Source: Truepera sp. (GTDB lineage Bacteria; Deinococcota; Deinococci; Deinococcales; Trueperaceae). Taken from it: a stretch of 64,000 nt of DNA. Below, one piece after another: positions 1 to 8,904 of this stretch. The notes beneath the pieces are model-generated. The model was not told the origin of the DNA. It made no database searches and saw only the letters and a list, made by a program, of their open reading frames with translations. Made by a program: the position numbers and the translations under genes. How positions within the stretch are numbered: the stretch's first letter is position 1; every line of letters begins with the position of its first letter. Location: assembly GCA_032027045.1 (NCBI GenBank), contig JAVSMU010000001.1:563697-627696 (forward strand), in the 5' to 3' direction.

Positions 1-33
1 CTCCAGGAAGTGTCCTTCGGGGCCGTCGCGTGA
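1..33 (+). CDS. 3' end of an upstream gene (partial)
   Basis: Read from base 1, the frame gives LQEVSFGAVA and then TGA at 31-33, only 13 bp before the holA start. The codons are GC-ending like the neighbours, so this is plausibly the tail of a gene whose body lies outside the window. Ten residues are too few to name a family, and other frames cannot be excluded. Confidence 0.35.
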   Translation, partial: LQEVSFGAVA

Positions 34-46
34 GCCGAACCACGAA

Positions 47-1033
47 GTGATCCTGGCGTTCTCGGGCGACGAGTTCCTCGTCCGCCGCGCCGCCCGGGCC
101 GCCCTCGTGAAGTTGGGCGTGGACCCTGGGGGGGCGCTGGAGCTGGGTGAGGGCATGACGGCCGACGCCGTGCTCGAGCTTGCCTCCCAGGGCGGCCTGT
201 TCGGCCAGGCAACGCTGGTCCTCGACATGGGGGCCGCGTTCCAGGGCCAGGCGGGCGTCAAGCCGCGCAACGAGGTGATGCGGGCACTCGAGCGCGTAGG
301 GTCGGGCGCGGTCGTCCTGGTGCTCGACCCGGGCGCCACGCCGGCGCGCCAGAAGGCGTTGCGGGCGCTGGGCGACCACGAACACCTGCCGCTGCCCCGC
401 GGCGACCGGCTGGTCGCCTGGGCCGCCGCGGAGTTGCGGGCCGCCGGAGCGAGGTTCGAACCCGAGGTGCCCGCCTACCTGGCGGAGGTCTTCGGGGAAG
501 ACGTCGCGGCCATCGCCTCGGAAGTCCAGAAGCTGGCGGCCCTGGACGAGGACCTGGTGGCGGCTCGGGTGAGAGAAGTCGTCAACCGCGAGGCCACCCA
601 CAACGCGTTCGACATCATCGAGCGCATCCAAGCCGGGGACGTCGCAGGCGCCGTGGCGTTCACCAGGCACCTTCTGGACTCCGGAGAGGCCGTGCCGCGC
701 GTGTTCGGGGCGCTCACGTGGCAGTTCATGCTGGTGGCCAAGGCGGTGGGGTTGCGGCAACGCGAAGGGGGCAAGCGCATCGGTGGGGGACAGGCGGCCG
801 CCGCGCTGGGCGCCGCGCCCTACGCCGCCGAGAAGGCCTTGAGGTTGGCGGGCAAGCTGGATGAGGAGGCAGTCGCCGCGGCGCTGAGCGACCTGCTCGC
901 GGCCGACGTGGCGGCCAAGTCCGGTGGTGACCAGGACCTCGCGCTCGAGGCGGCGGTCATAGGGCTGGCCCGTAGACTGGGCGCCTCGGCCGGCGCTAGG
1001 GCCGGCGGTTCCATGAAGCAGTCGCCGAGTTAG
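47..1033 (+). CDS. holA: DNA polymerase III subunit delta
   Basis: The delta subunit of the clamp loader opens the beta sliding clamp during loading. The 328-residue length fits the family. The N-terminal part (start ILAFSGDEFLVRRAAR, about residues 1-130) has the degenerate AAA+ fold of delta, which normally carries no functional Walker A, and none is seen. The middle contains the family-like NAFDIIERIQAGD segment near residue 190, followed by the helical collar domain. GTG is the first start in frame and lies 13 bp after a stop that probably ends an upstream gene, so this may be the distal gene of an operon. The last 15 residues are Ala/Gly-rich and probably disordered. Identification rests on overall family resemblance rather than a catalytic motif. 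Confidence 0.85.
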   Translation: MILAFSGDEFLVRRAARAALVKLGVDPGGALELGEGMTADAVLELASQGGLFGQATLVLDMGAAFQGQAGVKPRNEVMRALERVGSGAVVLVLDPGATPARQKALRALGDHEHLPLPRGDRLVAWAAAELRAAGARFEPEVPAYLAEVFGEDVAAIASEVQKLAALDEDLVAARVREVVNREATHNAFDIIERIQAGDVAGAVAFTRHLLDSGEAVPRVFGALTWQFMLVAKAVGLRQREGGKRIGGGQAAAALGAAPYAAEKALRLAGKLDEEAVAAALSDLLAADVAAKSGGDQDLALEAAVIGLARRLGASAGARAGGSMKQSPS

Positions 1034-1106
1034 CCTGCGCCCGTCGGGTCCGGGCCGAGGCCCGGGAGGCGCGCCGCACACGCTCGCCGTGGGTTAGCCT
1101 CGCGGC

Positions 1107-2042
1107 GTGGAAACCTTGAGGCAACGCTTGTTGGCCGGGAGCGAGCGGGCGCTCGCGCGCGGCATGACGCTCATCGAGGCGGGTGACCCGGCCGGCCAGG
1201 AACTCCTCAAGAGCTTGCGAGAGCGCACGGGGCGTGGGGCCGTCGTGGGGATAACCGGCTCGCCTGGGTCGGGGAAGAGCACCCTGACCGACGGCCTCAT
1301 CGCGGTGGCCCGGGCGGAGGGGCGGCGCGTCGGCGTCGTGGCCATCGACCCCACCTCCCCCTTCAGCGGCGGGGCGATTCTCGGTGACCGCATCCGAATG
1401 ACGCGTTGGCACTCGGATCCCGCGGTGTTCATCCGTTCCATGGCCGCGCGCGGTCACCTCGGTGGGCTCGCCGCGGCCACGTTGCAGGTGGTGGCCCTCC
1501 TCGACGCGGCGGGCTTCGACACCATCTTCGTCGAGACGGTCGGGGTCGGTCAGTCGGAGGTCGACGTGGTGCAGGCGGCGGACACTACCGTCGTCGTGCT
1601 GACGCCCGGCCAGGGCGACGGGGTGCAGGCGTTCAAGGCGGGCATCATGGAGATCGCCGACGTTTTCTGCATCAACAAGTACGACCAGCCGGGCGCCGAC
1701 CGCCTGCGCCGCGAGATCCGGGCCGCCATGGAACTCAGCGGACACCCGGAAGGCTGGGTGGCGCCGATCGTCGGCACCGTGGCCTCGAAGGGCGAGGGCG
1801 TGGAGGAACTCCTGACGCGCCTGGACGAACACCGCGAGTACCTGATTGGCACCGGCGGCATCGAGGAGGCACGCCGGCGCCGCGTGCGGGCCGAGGTGAC
1901 CGCCGTGCTGGGCGAGCGCCTGCGCCGCTCCTTGGCCGCGCACGAGGCCCATGCCGTCGACGCCGTCCTGTCTGGCCGCCTGGGGCCCGGCGAGGTGGTG
2001 GACGGCCTGTTGGCGGGCTTGAGTAAGGACACCGCCCGCTGA
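1107..2042 (+). CDS. meaB: MeaB/ArgK-type G3E GTPase, methylmalonyl-CoA mutase chaperone
   Basis: A cytosolic GTPase that protects and reloads adenosylcobalamin-dependent methylmalonyl-CoA mutase. The P-loop GSPGSGKST has its lysine at residue 57. Further on come DRIRMTRW, ETVGVGQSE (switch region) and the guanine-specificity motif, here NKYD instead of the common NKAD. The 311-residue length is normal for MeaB. The GTG start is preceded by TAGCCT at 1095-1100, six bases upstream, with no Shine-Dalgarno sequence, so the mRNA is probably leaderless. No mutase gene is in the window. The C-terminal helices (about residues 255-311) correspond to the dimerisation arm of MeaB. Confidence 0.92.
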   Translation: METLRQRLLAGSERALARGMTLIEAGDPAGQELLKSLRERTGRGAVVGITGSPGSGKSTLTDGLIAVARAEGRRVGVVAIDPTSPFSGGAILGDRIRMTRWHSDPAVFIRSMAARGHLGGLAAATLQVVALLDAAGFDTIFVETVGVGQSEVDVVQAADTTVVVLTPGQGDGVQAFKAGIMEIADVFCINKYDQPGADRLRREIRAAMELSGHPEGWVAPIVGTVASKGEGVEELLTRLDEHREYLIGTGGIEEARRRRVRAEVTAVLGERLRRSLAAHEAHAVDAVLSGRLGPGEVVDGLLAGLSKDTAR

Positions 2043-2071
2043 GGCACTCGCAGGGGGTTCCGCACGGCTAG

Positions 2072-2587
<516 letters not shown>

Positions 2588-2744
2588 GGCTTGTGAGGCT
2601 TCTTAGGCCGCGGGCCGCGGCGCCCGGCATCTTGCAGCACCTTCCTTCTCGGTAGGTCGCACGTATACTCGCGGGCGGGCCGTAAGGCACCGTGCGCGAG
2701 AGCTGGTTCGACCGGCCTGCGCACCGAACGAGAGGAACCTCAGC

Positions 2745-3737
2745 ATGTCTCACCTCATCCGCGGCTTGTCAGCCGGCGGTGGCATCCGCGTCGTGGCGGC
2801 CGACACGACCCTACTGGTGCGCCACGCCACCGAGAAGCACCAGGCAAGCCCCACCGCGGGTGCTGCGCTAGGGCGCACCCTCACGGGGGCCCTGCTGCTG
2901 GCGCACGTGCTACTGAAGGACCACCGCGACCGCGTGACGCTGAAGCTCCGCGGCGACGGCCCATTGGGCGGCGTCATCGCCGACGCCGGCCTCGACGGCA
3001 CCGTGCGCGGTTACGTTCACGACCCGCTTGCCGACTTGCCGTTACGGCCCGACGGCAAACTCGACGTCGGTGGAGGCATCGGTCACAAGGGCGACATCAG
3101 CGTCATCCGGTCGCACGCGCCCTACGGCGAGCCGTACGGCAGTTCCAGCGACCTCGTGAGCGGCGAGGTCGCCGAGGACATCGCGACATACCTGGCCCGC
3201 TCGGAACAGATCGCCTCGGCCGTCCTGCTGGGCGTTTACTACGACGAGCGGGGCAAGGTGGCAAGCTCCGGTGGGGTGATCCTGCAGGCGCTGCCGGGCG
3301 CCGACGAAGCCGCGTTGCCGCTCCTGGAGGCCAACGTCAAGGCCCTTGGCCAACTCACGACCGCCATGCGCCGTGCCCCGTTGGTCGACGTGGTGAGAAA
3401 CGAGTTGATGTGGGGCATGGACTTCGAGCTACTCACCGACCCGCCGCTGCCCGTGAGCTTCGCGTGCCGCTGCAGCGACGAGAAAGCGCTGGCGGCGCTG
3501 GCGTACTTCACGCCCGCCGAGCGCAGGACCATGATCGACGAGGACGGGGGCGCCGAGGTCGTGTGCCACTGGTGCGGCGAGAAGCGTTGGGTCGGCCCTG
3601 AGGCCCTGAACAGCATCAGTGCCGACGAGGTGCGCTGCCCGGATTGCGCTACCCTCTGGTACCGCGGGGGCCAGACGCGGATGGTGCGCGACGAAGAGCT
3701 CTGCGCGTGCGGTCGCCGGGTCGAACTGCCGAACTGA
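2745..3737 (+). CDS. hslO: Hsp33 redox-regulated chaperone with an extra C-terminal cysteine cluster
   Basis: A cytosolic holdase activated when oxidation releases zinc from its C-terminal redox switch. The canonical switch is present as CRC (C241, C243) and CHWC (C274, C277), separated by 30 residues. Usual Hsp33 proteins end shortly after this. Here the 330-residue protein continues about 50 residues and contains a second four-cysteine set, CPDC (C298, C301) and CAC (C320, C322), which looks like another zinc knuckle. A TATACT -10-like hexamer lies at 2664-2669, and the start follows GAGAGGAACCTCAGC, giving an ordinary leadered start. The core assignment is firm; metal binding by the extra cysteines is inference. 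Confidence 0.95.
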   Translation: MSHLIRGLSAGGGIRVVAADTTLLVRHATEKHQASPTAGAALGRTLTGALLLAHVLLKDHRDRVTLKLRGDGPLGGVIADAGLDGTVRGYVHDPLADLPLRPDGKLDVGGGIGHKGDISVIRSHAPYGEPYGSSSDLVSGEVAEDIATYLARSEQIASAVLLGVYYDERGKVASSGGVILQALPGADEAALPLLEANVKALGQLTTAMRRAPLVDVVRNELMWGMDFELLTDPPLPVSFACRCSDEKALAALAYFTPAERRTMIDEDGGAEVVCHWCGEKRWVGPEALNSISADEVRCPDCATLWYRGGQTRMVRDEELCACGRRVELPN

Positions 3738-3809
3738 GCTGCCCAGCGGAGCGGCTCAATTGACCGGCCCAGCTGATCTGCCGAGGCGTCCGAGGTCGGA
3801 GGCGTAAGG

Positions 3810-4796
3810 GTGCGTCCAGGCATGCTGCTACTGCTGCTGTTCCAGATGATGCTCTGGGGCAGCGCCTACCCCATGATCAAGCTGGGCCTGACGGGCCTTT
3901 CGGCCCAGCACCTGACGCTGCTGCGCCACCTCGTCGCGTCGGCCGCGTTCGTTCCCCTGCTGCTGGTGTTCAAGGGGCGCCTCAGGCCCGTGCGGGCAGA
4001 CGTGCCCTACCTGTTCCTGGTCGGCGTCCTCGGCTACACCGTCTATCACCTCGCGCTCAACTTCGGGGAGCTGCACGTGAGCGCGGGCGCGGCGAGCCTC
4101 ATCATCGCCACCGCGCCCGCCATCACGGCGCTGCTGGCCGTGGCCATGGCGGGCGAGCGCCTCGCCCCCCTGGGGTGGGCCGGGTCCGTGGTGTCTTTCC
4201 TGGGCGTCATCGTCATCGTGATGGGCGATTCCCGCGGGGGCATCTCCTTCAACGTCTGGGCCTGGCTCATAGTCCTCTCGGCGGTGTCCACGTCGTTCTA
4301 CGCCGTTCTCCAGAAGCCGCTGTTCACGCGCTACAAGCCTATAGAGGTGGCGGCGTTCGCCACGTGGGCCGGCACCGTGCCGCTGCTCGTGTTCCTGCCG
4401 GGGCTCGGGGGCGAGGTCCTGGGCGCCCCCGCCGAGGCGCTCGGCGCCACCTTGTACATCGGGCTCTTCCCGTCCGCCGTCGCGTACACGATCTTCGCGT
4501 TCGCGCTGTCGAGGACGCCGATCACGGTCGTGACCGCCTTCCTCTACCTGGTGCCCGTCTTCGGCCTGCTGTCTGCGTGGTTGCTGATAGGCGAAGTCCC
4601 GGCACTCGTTACTCTGGTCGGTGGCGCGATAGCCGTCCTCGGCATCGTGCTGGTCAACCTGTCCAAACGCAGGGAACGCTCAGTGGCGCGCGGACTCCCG
4701 CTCCCCGAGGCGGCGCTCCTCGCCGGCGAGCAGCCTGCGGATGTTGTCGCGGTGGCGGTAGATGGCCAGGGCGGTGAGCGCGACAGCCAGCAGTAG
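3810..4796 (+). CDS. EamA/DMT-family transporter
   Basis: A ten-helix inner-membrane permease of the drug/metabolite transporter superfamily, built from two EamA repeats (about residues 5-135 and 145-285). The first repeat begins LLLLFQMMLWGSAYPMIKLG, typical of the family. The substrate cannot be deduced. GTG at 3810 is supported by GGAGG at 3798-3802. After LVNLSKRRER, where relatives normally stop, the frame runs on for about 38 hydrophilic residues that lie antisense to the 3' end of plsY. That tail is probably an accident of a lost stop codon, giving a 117-bp convergent overlap. Confidence 0.85.
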   Translation: MRPGMLLLLLFQMMLWGSAYPMIKLGLTGLSAQHLTLLRHLVASAAFVPLLLVFKGRLRPVRADVPYLFLVGVLGYTVYHLALNFGELHVSAGAASLIIATAPAITALLAVAMAGERLAPLGWAGSVVSFLGVIVIVMGDSRGGISFNVWAWLIVLSAVSTSFYAVLQKPLFTRYKPIEVAAFATWAGTVPLLVFLPGLGGEVLGAPAEALGATLYIGLFPSAVAYTIFAFALSRTPITVVTAFLYLVPVFGLLSAWLLIGEVPALVTLVGGAIAVLGIVLVNLSKRRERSVARGLPLPEAALLAGEQPADVVAVAVDGQGGERDSQQ

Positions 4797-5294
4797 GTGA
4801 GGCCACACGAACACGCCCTTGACGATGACGAAGAGGGGCAGCGCGACCATTCCCACGAGCGAACCGAGCGACACGTAGCGGCTGACCAGGATCGTGAAGA
4901 CGCCGAGCAACACGCACATGAGGGTCACGAGGGGGTCGATGACCAGGAACACTCCGATGCTGGTGGCGATCCCCTTGCCGCCCTTCAGCCTCAGCAGGAC
5001 GTTGAAGTTGTTGCCGAGCACGGCGGCCAGGCCGGCCAGGACCACGCCCCAGGCGCTCAGCCCCAGGAGCCCGGGGAGCAGGGTGGCGACGGCGCCCTTG
5101 AGCGGATCGAGGATGACGACGACGATGGCGGGCCCTACCCCGAGCGCCCGCAGGACGTTGGTTGCCCCGATGTTGCCCGAGCCCACCTGTTGGATGTTCA
5201 CGCCGCTCAGCTTGGCGACCAGGTAGCCCGAGGGGATGGTGCCAAGGAAGTAGGCGATGACGATGGTTACGGCGGCCAGCGTTACGTCGAGCAA
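4680..5294 (-). CDS. plsY: glycerol-3-phosphate acyltransferase PlsY
   Basis: A polytopic membrane enzyme that transfers the acyl group of acyl-phosphate to glycerol-3-phosphate, the first step of phospholipid synthesis. Visible motifs are GTIPSGYLVAK, GSGNIGATNVLR, GNNFNV and LKGGKGIATSIG, the conserved cytoplasmic loops of PlsY. I choose TTG at 5294 because GGAGG (complement of 5301-5305) lies six bases upstream and the resulting 204 residues fit the family. ATG codons at 5357 and 5342 would add a polar N-terminal extension before the first helix. The gene converges on and overlaps the EamA gene by 117 bp. Confidence 0.94.
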   Translation of the reverse strand: MLDVTLAAVTIVIAYFLGTIPSGYLVAKLSGVNIQQVGSGNIGATNVLRALGVGPAIVVVILDPLKGAVATLLPGLLGLSAWGVVLAGLAAVLGNNFNVLLRLKGGKGIATSIGVFLVIDPLVTLMCVLLGVFTILVSRYVSLGSLVGMVALPLFVIVKGVFVWPHLLLAVALTALAIYRHRDNIRRLLAGEERRLGERESARH

Positions 5295-5431
5295 GGGATG
5301 CCTCCAGGCCCCGCCGCACGAGTGGAGGGAACCGTTCCCGATCATAACGGCCTCCATGAAACGCGGCTGAGGTAAGTGAACAGGCTGGGCTAACGAACCT
5401 TCGGGCTGCCCGGGGCGGTACCATCCTGGCG

Positions 5432-7012
5432 ATGACCACCGCGACCCTCTTCCTCATCATCGTGGCCGTGTCGGGCGTGTCGTCCGTGCGGTGGGCCTCC
5501 CGTCTCGCTCCTTTACCCAACGAGTTCCCCGCCAAGACGCTGCTCGCAGCGCTCGTGGCCGGCGCGCTGGCCGCGGCCACGGCAGGGAGCTGGCGGGCGC
5601 CGGCCGCGCTGACGGGGGTCGTGGTGGTGCTCACGCCGCTGTACGTCTTCGGCCCCTTGGGCCTGTTGGCGCTCGTCCGCGCGGGTGGCTGGCGTGCAGC
5701 CCGGTCCCTGGTCGCCATCCTCTACTGGACCCCAGGCGGCAGGGAGGCCGTGGGCAGGCTGCTGGCGCAGGCAGCGCTGCAACAGGGCGACGCCGAGGCG
5801 GCCCTGGCCCTCACCACGCGTCACGACCCGGTCCTCCTGGGTCAGGCGTACCTCTTGCAGGGCGAGTACCAGAAGGTCTTGGACCTCGAGCAGCCGCCCG
5901 CCTCGTGGGGGGCCGACAACGCGCACCTGCTTGCCGCCGCGCGCGTGGAGGCACTATTGGGGCTCGGACACCTGGAGCAGGCGCGGCACGAGACGGGGAT
6001 CATGAGGACGCGCTTCGAGGCCGGGAAGCAGGGTCCGCTGGAATACCGCGCGGTAGTCCTCTCCGAGGCGCGGCTGGCGGCGAACGCGGGTGACTTCGAA
6101 GGGGCCCGAAAGTTGCTCGAGCAGCCCCTGGCGGGCGTGAGCCCCGCCACTCTCTACGACATCTTGGGCAGCGCCGCGGAGCGGGCCGGGCTCAAGTCGG
6201 TGGCCATCAAGGCGTACGCGGCGGCCTACACCGCCTCCAGAGGCCGGACGCGAAGAGCCTACGAGGCGCGCCTGCGTTCGCTTGGCGCCCCGCCCCCGAC
6301 ACCCGCGGCAACTTTGGCGAGGCGTCCGCTTGCGACGTACTTGCTGGGCGCCGTCCTCGCGCTGACGTACTTGGTGCAAGTGCTGGCCGACAAGTACATA
6401 GGACTGTTGTCGGTCGGAGGCCAGGGAATCCACGCGAGCAGCGTGGTGGCGGCGTTCGTTCAGGGCGTGCCGGGCGTCCCGGACGCGAACGTCTGGTGGC
6501 GCTACCTGACCTACGCGTTCATCCACGGCAGCATCTTGCACATCGGCCTGAACGTCTGGGTGCTCCTCGACATCGGACGTCTCTACGAGCGGCGCCGCGG
6601 CTGGGGAGACGTGCTGGCCGCGTTCACGCTCGGTACCGCCGCGGGCGCGCTGGCGACCACCATCTTCCAGGCCGGGCAACCGTTGGTGCTGCTCGGCGCC
6701 TCGGGCGGCATCCTGGGCGTGGCGGGGGCCCTGTTGGCGGAGGCGGCGCTGAGCCGTTCGGCCTCCGACCGGCTGCTGCTGCGGAGCCTGCTGCAGTGGG
6801 TGGCCCTGCTGCTCGTGTTCAGCATCGCCATACCCGGCGTGTCGCTTTGGGGCCACGTGGGCGGGATCGTCGGCGGCTTCGTCTACGGCGCCGTGCGGCT
6901 GCGCTCCGGAGTCGGGCAACGCTTCTCCCAGGCCGCCGGCTGGTTCTGCGCGGGGCTCCTGGCGTTGGCCGTCATCAGTGCCCTGACGAGCGTGGTGCCG
7001 CTGCTGCCCTGA
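5432..7012 (+). CDS. rhomboid-family intramembrane serine protease with TPR-like N-terminal region
   Basis: An integral membrane protease of 526 residues. The C-terminal rhomboid domain (about residues 310-520) has the L1 region WWRYLTYAFIHGSILHIGLN, catalytic serine S424 in GASGG and catalytic histidine H475 in WGHVGG, so the dyad is complete. Residues 1-90 contain two or more membrane segments. Residues about 100-290 are Ala/Leu-rich helical repeats resembling TPRs, possibly for binding substrates or partners. TACCAT at 5419-5424 lies seven bases before ATG with no Shine-Dalgarno, suggesting a leaderless message. Its substrate is unknown. Confidence 0.88.
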   Translation: MTTATLFLIIVAVSGVSSVRWASRLAPLPNEFPAKTLLAALVAGALAAATAGSWRAPAALTGVVVVLTPLYVFGPLGLLALVRAGGWRAARSLVAILYWTPGGREAVGRLLAQAALQQGDAEAALALTTRHDPVLLGQAYLLQGEYQKVLDLEQPPASWGADNAHLLAAARVEALLGLGHLEQARHETGIMRTRFEAGKQGPLEYRAVVLSEARLAANAGDFEGARKLLEQPLAGVSPATLYDILGSAAERAGLKSVAIKAYAAAYTASRGRTRRAYEARLRSLGAPPPTPAATLARRPLATYLLGAVLALTYLVQVLADKYIGLLSVGGQGIHASSVVAAFVQGVPGVPDANVWWRYLTYAFIHGSILHIGLNVWVLLDIGRLYERRRGWGDVLAAFTLGTAAGALATTIFQAGQPLVLLGASGGILGVAGALLAEAALSRSASDRLLLRSLLQWVALLLVFSIAIPGVSLWGHVGGIVGGFVYGAVRLRSGVGQRFSQAAGWFCAGLLALAVISALTSVVPLLP

Positions 7013-7022
7013 CCGCCTGGTG

Positions 7023-7068
7023 CACCGGGCCGGGACCTTGGCCCGCCCCGACTCTAGAGGGCCCGGTG
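7023..7068. terminator. inverted repeat after the rhomboid gene
   Basis: CACCGGGCC (7023-7031) is matched perfectly by GGCCCGGTG (7060-7068) with a 28-base loop. It lies just after the rhomboid stop and before the acyl-CoA dehydrogenase promoter region. There is no T-run, so a terminator role is only plausible. Confidence 0.35.
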
Positions 7069-7073
7069 TAATC

Positions 7074-7088
7074 TTGTACTCAGTACAA
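7074..7088. promoter_or_regulatory. palindromic operator candidate before the acyl-CoA dehydrogenase
   Basis: TTGTACTCAGTACAA is a perfect 7-1-7 palindrome. TAATCT at 7069-7074 abuts it and could be the -10 box, so a dimeric regulator bound here would block transcription of the gene starting at 7150. The regulator is not identifiable from this window; TetR- or GntR-type regulators commonly control such genes. Confidence 0.5.
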
Positions 7089-7149
7089 GGAAGTTCTGGT
7101 TCTCGCCGGCCGCAACCCAATCGTTAGCCGGTAGTCCCTGGAGGAGAAG

Positions 7150-8904
7150 GTGGCAGACGTGGACAGTCACGCGAAGGTCGCGGCCCCGACGGGCGGCGCG
7201 TTCCTGATAGAGCGGCAGAACGCGGACTCGGTGCTCATCCCCGAGGCGTTCGACGACGAGTTGAAGCAGTTCTCGAAGACGGCCAGGACCTTCGTCGAGC
7301 GCGAGATATTGCCCGACTTCGAGCAACTCGAAGCGCTCGACTACGCCCTCTCGCGCCAGAAGATGGCCAAGGCGGGAGAGCTCGGCCTCCTGGGCGTGGA
7401 GATCCCCGAGGAGTACGGCGGCCTGGGTGCAAGCAAGGCCGCCTCGGCCGTGATCACCGAGGCCATCTCGGGCTCTGGCTCTTTCAACGTGACCTTCAGC
7501 GCCCACTCCGGCATCGGCACGCTGCCCATCGTCTACTTCGGCACCGAGGAGCAGAAGCGGCAGTACCTGCCCAAGCTGGCCAGCGGCGAGTGGATCGCCG
7601 CATACTGCCTCACCGAGCCCGGTTCCGGTTCCGACTCGCTGGCGGCCAAGACGCGCGCCGTGCTCGACGGCGACGAGTGGGTGCTCGACGGCACCAAGAT
7701 GTGGATCTCGAATGCCGGCTTCGCCGACCTGTTCATCGTCTTCGCCAAGGTCGACGGCGAGAAGTTCACCGGCTTCTTAGTGGAGAAGGGCACGCCCGGC
7801 CTGAGCCTGGGGGCGGAAGAGAAGAAGATGGGCATCAAGGGCTCCTCCACCCGCATGGTGATCCTGGAGGGGGCCCGCATACCCAAGCAGAACCTGCTGG
7901 GCGAGATCGGCAAGGGCCACCACATCGCCTTCGGCATCCTCAACATCGGCCGCTTCAAGCTGGCCATGGGCGCATCCGGCGGCGTGAAGAACCTGATCGA
8001 CGTGGCCCAACGCTACGCCAGGGAGCGCCAGCAGTTCGGCGTGCCCATCGCCACCTTCGGGCTCATCAAGCAGAAGGTCGGCGCCATGACGGCCGAGGGC
8101 TACGCGCTCGAGAGCGCCGCCTACCGCCTGGTAGGCAGCATGGACGCCGCCCTGGAGGGCAAGGAGTCGAGCGCGGAGCAGCTCGGCGCGCTCAACGAGT
8201 ACGCCGTGGAGTACTCGTTCATCAAGGTCTTCGGGTCCGAGATCCTCGACTTCGTGGTCGATGAGGCGCTGCAGATCTACGGCGGTTACGGCTTCTCCGC
8301 CGACTACCCCATCGAACTGCCGTACCGCAACAGCCGCATCAACCGCATCTTCGAGGGCACCAACGAGATCAACCGCATGCTGACCGTCGACCAGCTCCTC
8401 AAGCGCGCCATGCGGGGCCAGCTCGACCTGCTGGGGCCGGCGCAGGACGCCATGATGGGCAAGCCCGCTACGGAAGCGCACGGTCCCGAGGTGTTGGCGG
8501 ACGCCAACCTGGCGCTGGCCAACCTGAAGCTCGCGACTTTGATGGTGGCCGGCATGGGCGCCATGGCGTACATGCAAGGGCTCGAGCAGGAACAGGAGCT
8601 CATGGCGCGCGTGGCCGACATGGTGGGCCTGGCATACTTCGCGGAGAGCGCCCTGCTGCGCGCCGAGCGGCTGCAGGGCACCCGCAGCGCCGAGACCGCG
8701 ACGCTACTGGCGCGCATCTACGCCTTCGCCGCGGTGGACCGCGCGCGCGACCTGGGCGTAGAGGCCCTCAGGCGCATCCCGCGCGGCAAGGAGGCCATGC
8801 CGCGGCTGCAGGCGTACCTCGCCGAGCACGGCGTCGACCTGATCGAACTGCGTAGGGGGGCCGCCGAGGCGGTTTACGAGGCTGACGGGTACCCGTTGGG
8901 CTGA
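7150..8904 (+). CDS. acyl-CoA dehydrogenase (very-long-chain type)
   Basis: An FAD enzyme that introduces the alpha-beta double bond in fatty acyl-CoA in the first step of beta-oxidation. The order is N-terminal helical domain, beta domain with CLTEPGSGSDS and WISNAG, then the helical FAD domain with QIYGGYGFSADYPIE. FEGTNEINR near the end of that domain contains the probable catalytic base E402. About 165 extra C-terminal residues follow, as in the VLCAD/ACAD9-like group, which explains the 584-residue length. The GTG start follows GGAGGAGAAGG. It overlaps the ABC transporter gene tail to tail by 31 bp. The electron acceptor ETF is not encoded here. Confidence 0.93.
   Translation: MADVDSHAKVAAPTGGAFLIERQNADSVLIPEAFDDELKQFSKTARTFVEREILPDFEQLEALDYALSRQKMAKAGELGLLGVEIPEEYGGLGASKAASAVITEAISGSGSFNVTFSAHSGIGTLPIVYFGTEEQKRQYLPKLASGEWIAAYCLTEPGSGSDSLAAKTRAVLDGDEWVLDGTKMWISNAGFADLFIVFAKVDGEKFTGFLVEKGTPGLSLGAEEKKMGIKGSSTRMVILEGARIPKQNLLGEIGKGHHIAFGILNIGRFKLAMGASGGVKNLIDVAQRYARERQQFGVPIATFGLIKQKVGAMTAEGYALESAAYRLVGSMDAALEGKESSAEQLGALNEYAVEYSFIKVFGSEILDFVVDEALQIYGGYGFSADYPIELPYRNSRINRIFEGTNEINRMLTVDQLLKRAMRGQLDLLGPAQDAMMGKPATEAHGPEVLADANLALANLKLATLMVAGMGAMAYMQGLEQEQELMARVADMVGLAYFAESALLRAERLQGTRSAETATLLARIYAFAAVDRARDLGVEALRRIPRGKEAMPRLQAYLAEHGVDLIELRRGAAEAVYEADGYPLG

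Noticed and set aside
996..1952. Long minus-strand open frame opposite meaB
   Set aside because: No family resemblance, and the plus strand encodes a clear GTPase. High GC makes long antisense frames common.
5954..7120. 388-codon minus-strand frame opposite the rhomboid gene
   Set aside because: Composition is Arg/Gln/His-rich as expected from reverse reading of a GC-rich gene; catalytic motifs are on the plus strand.
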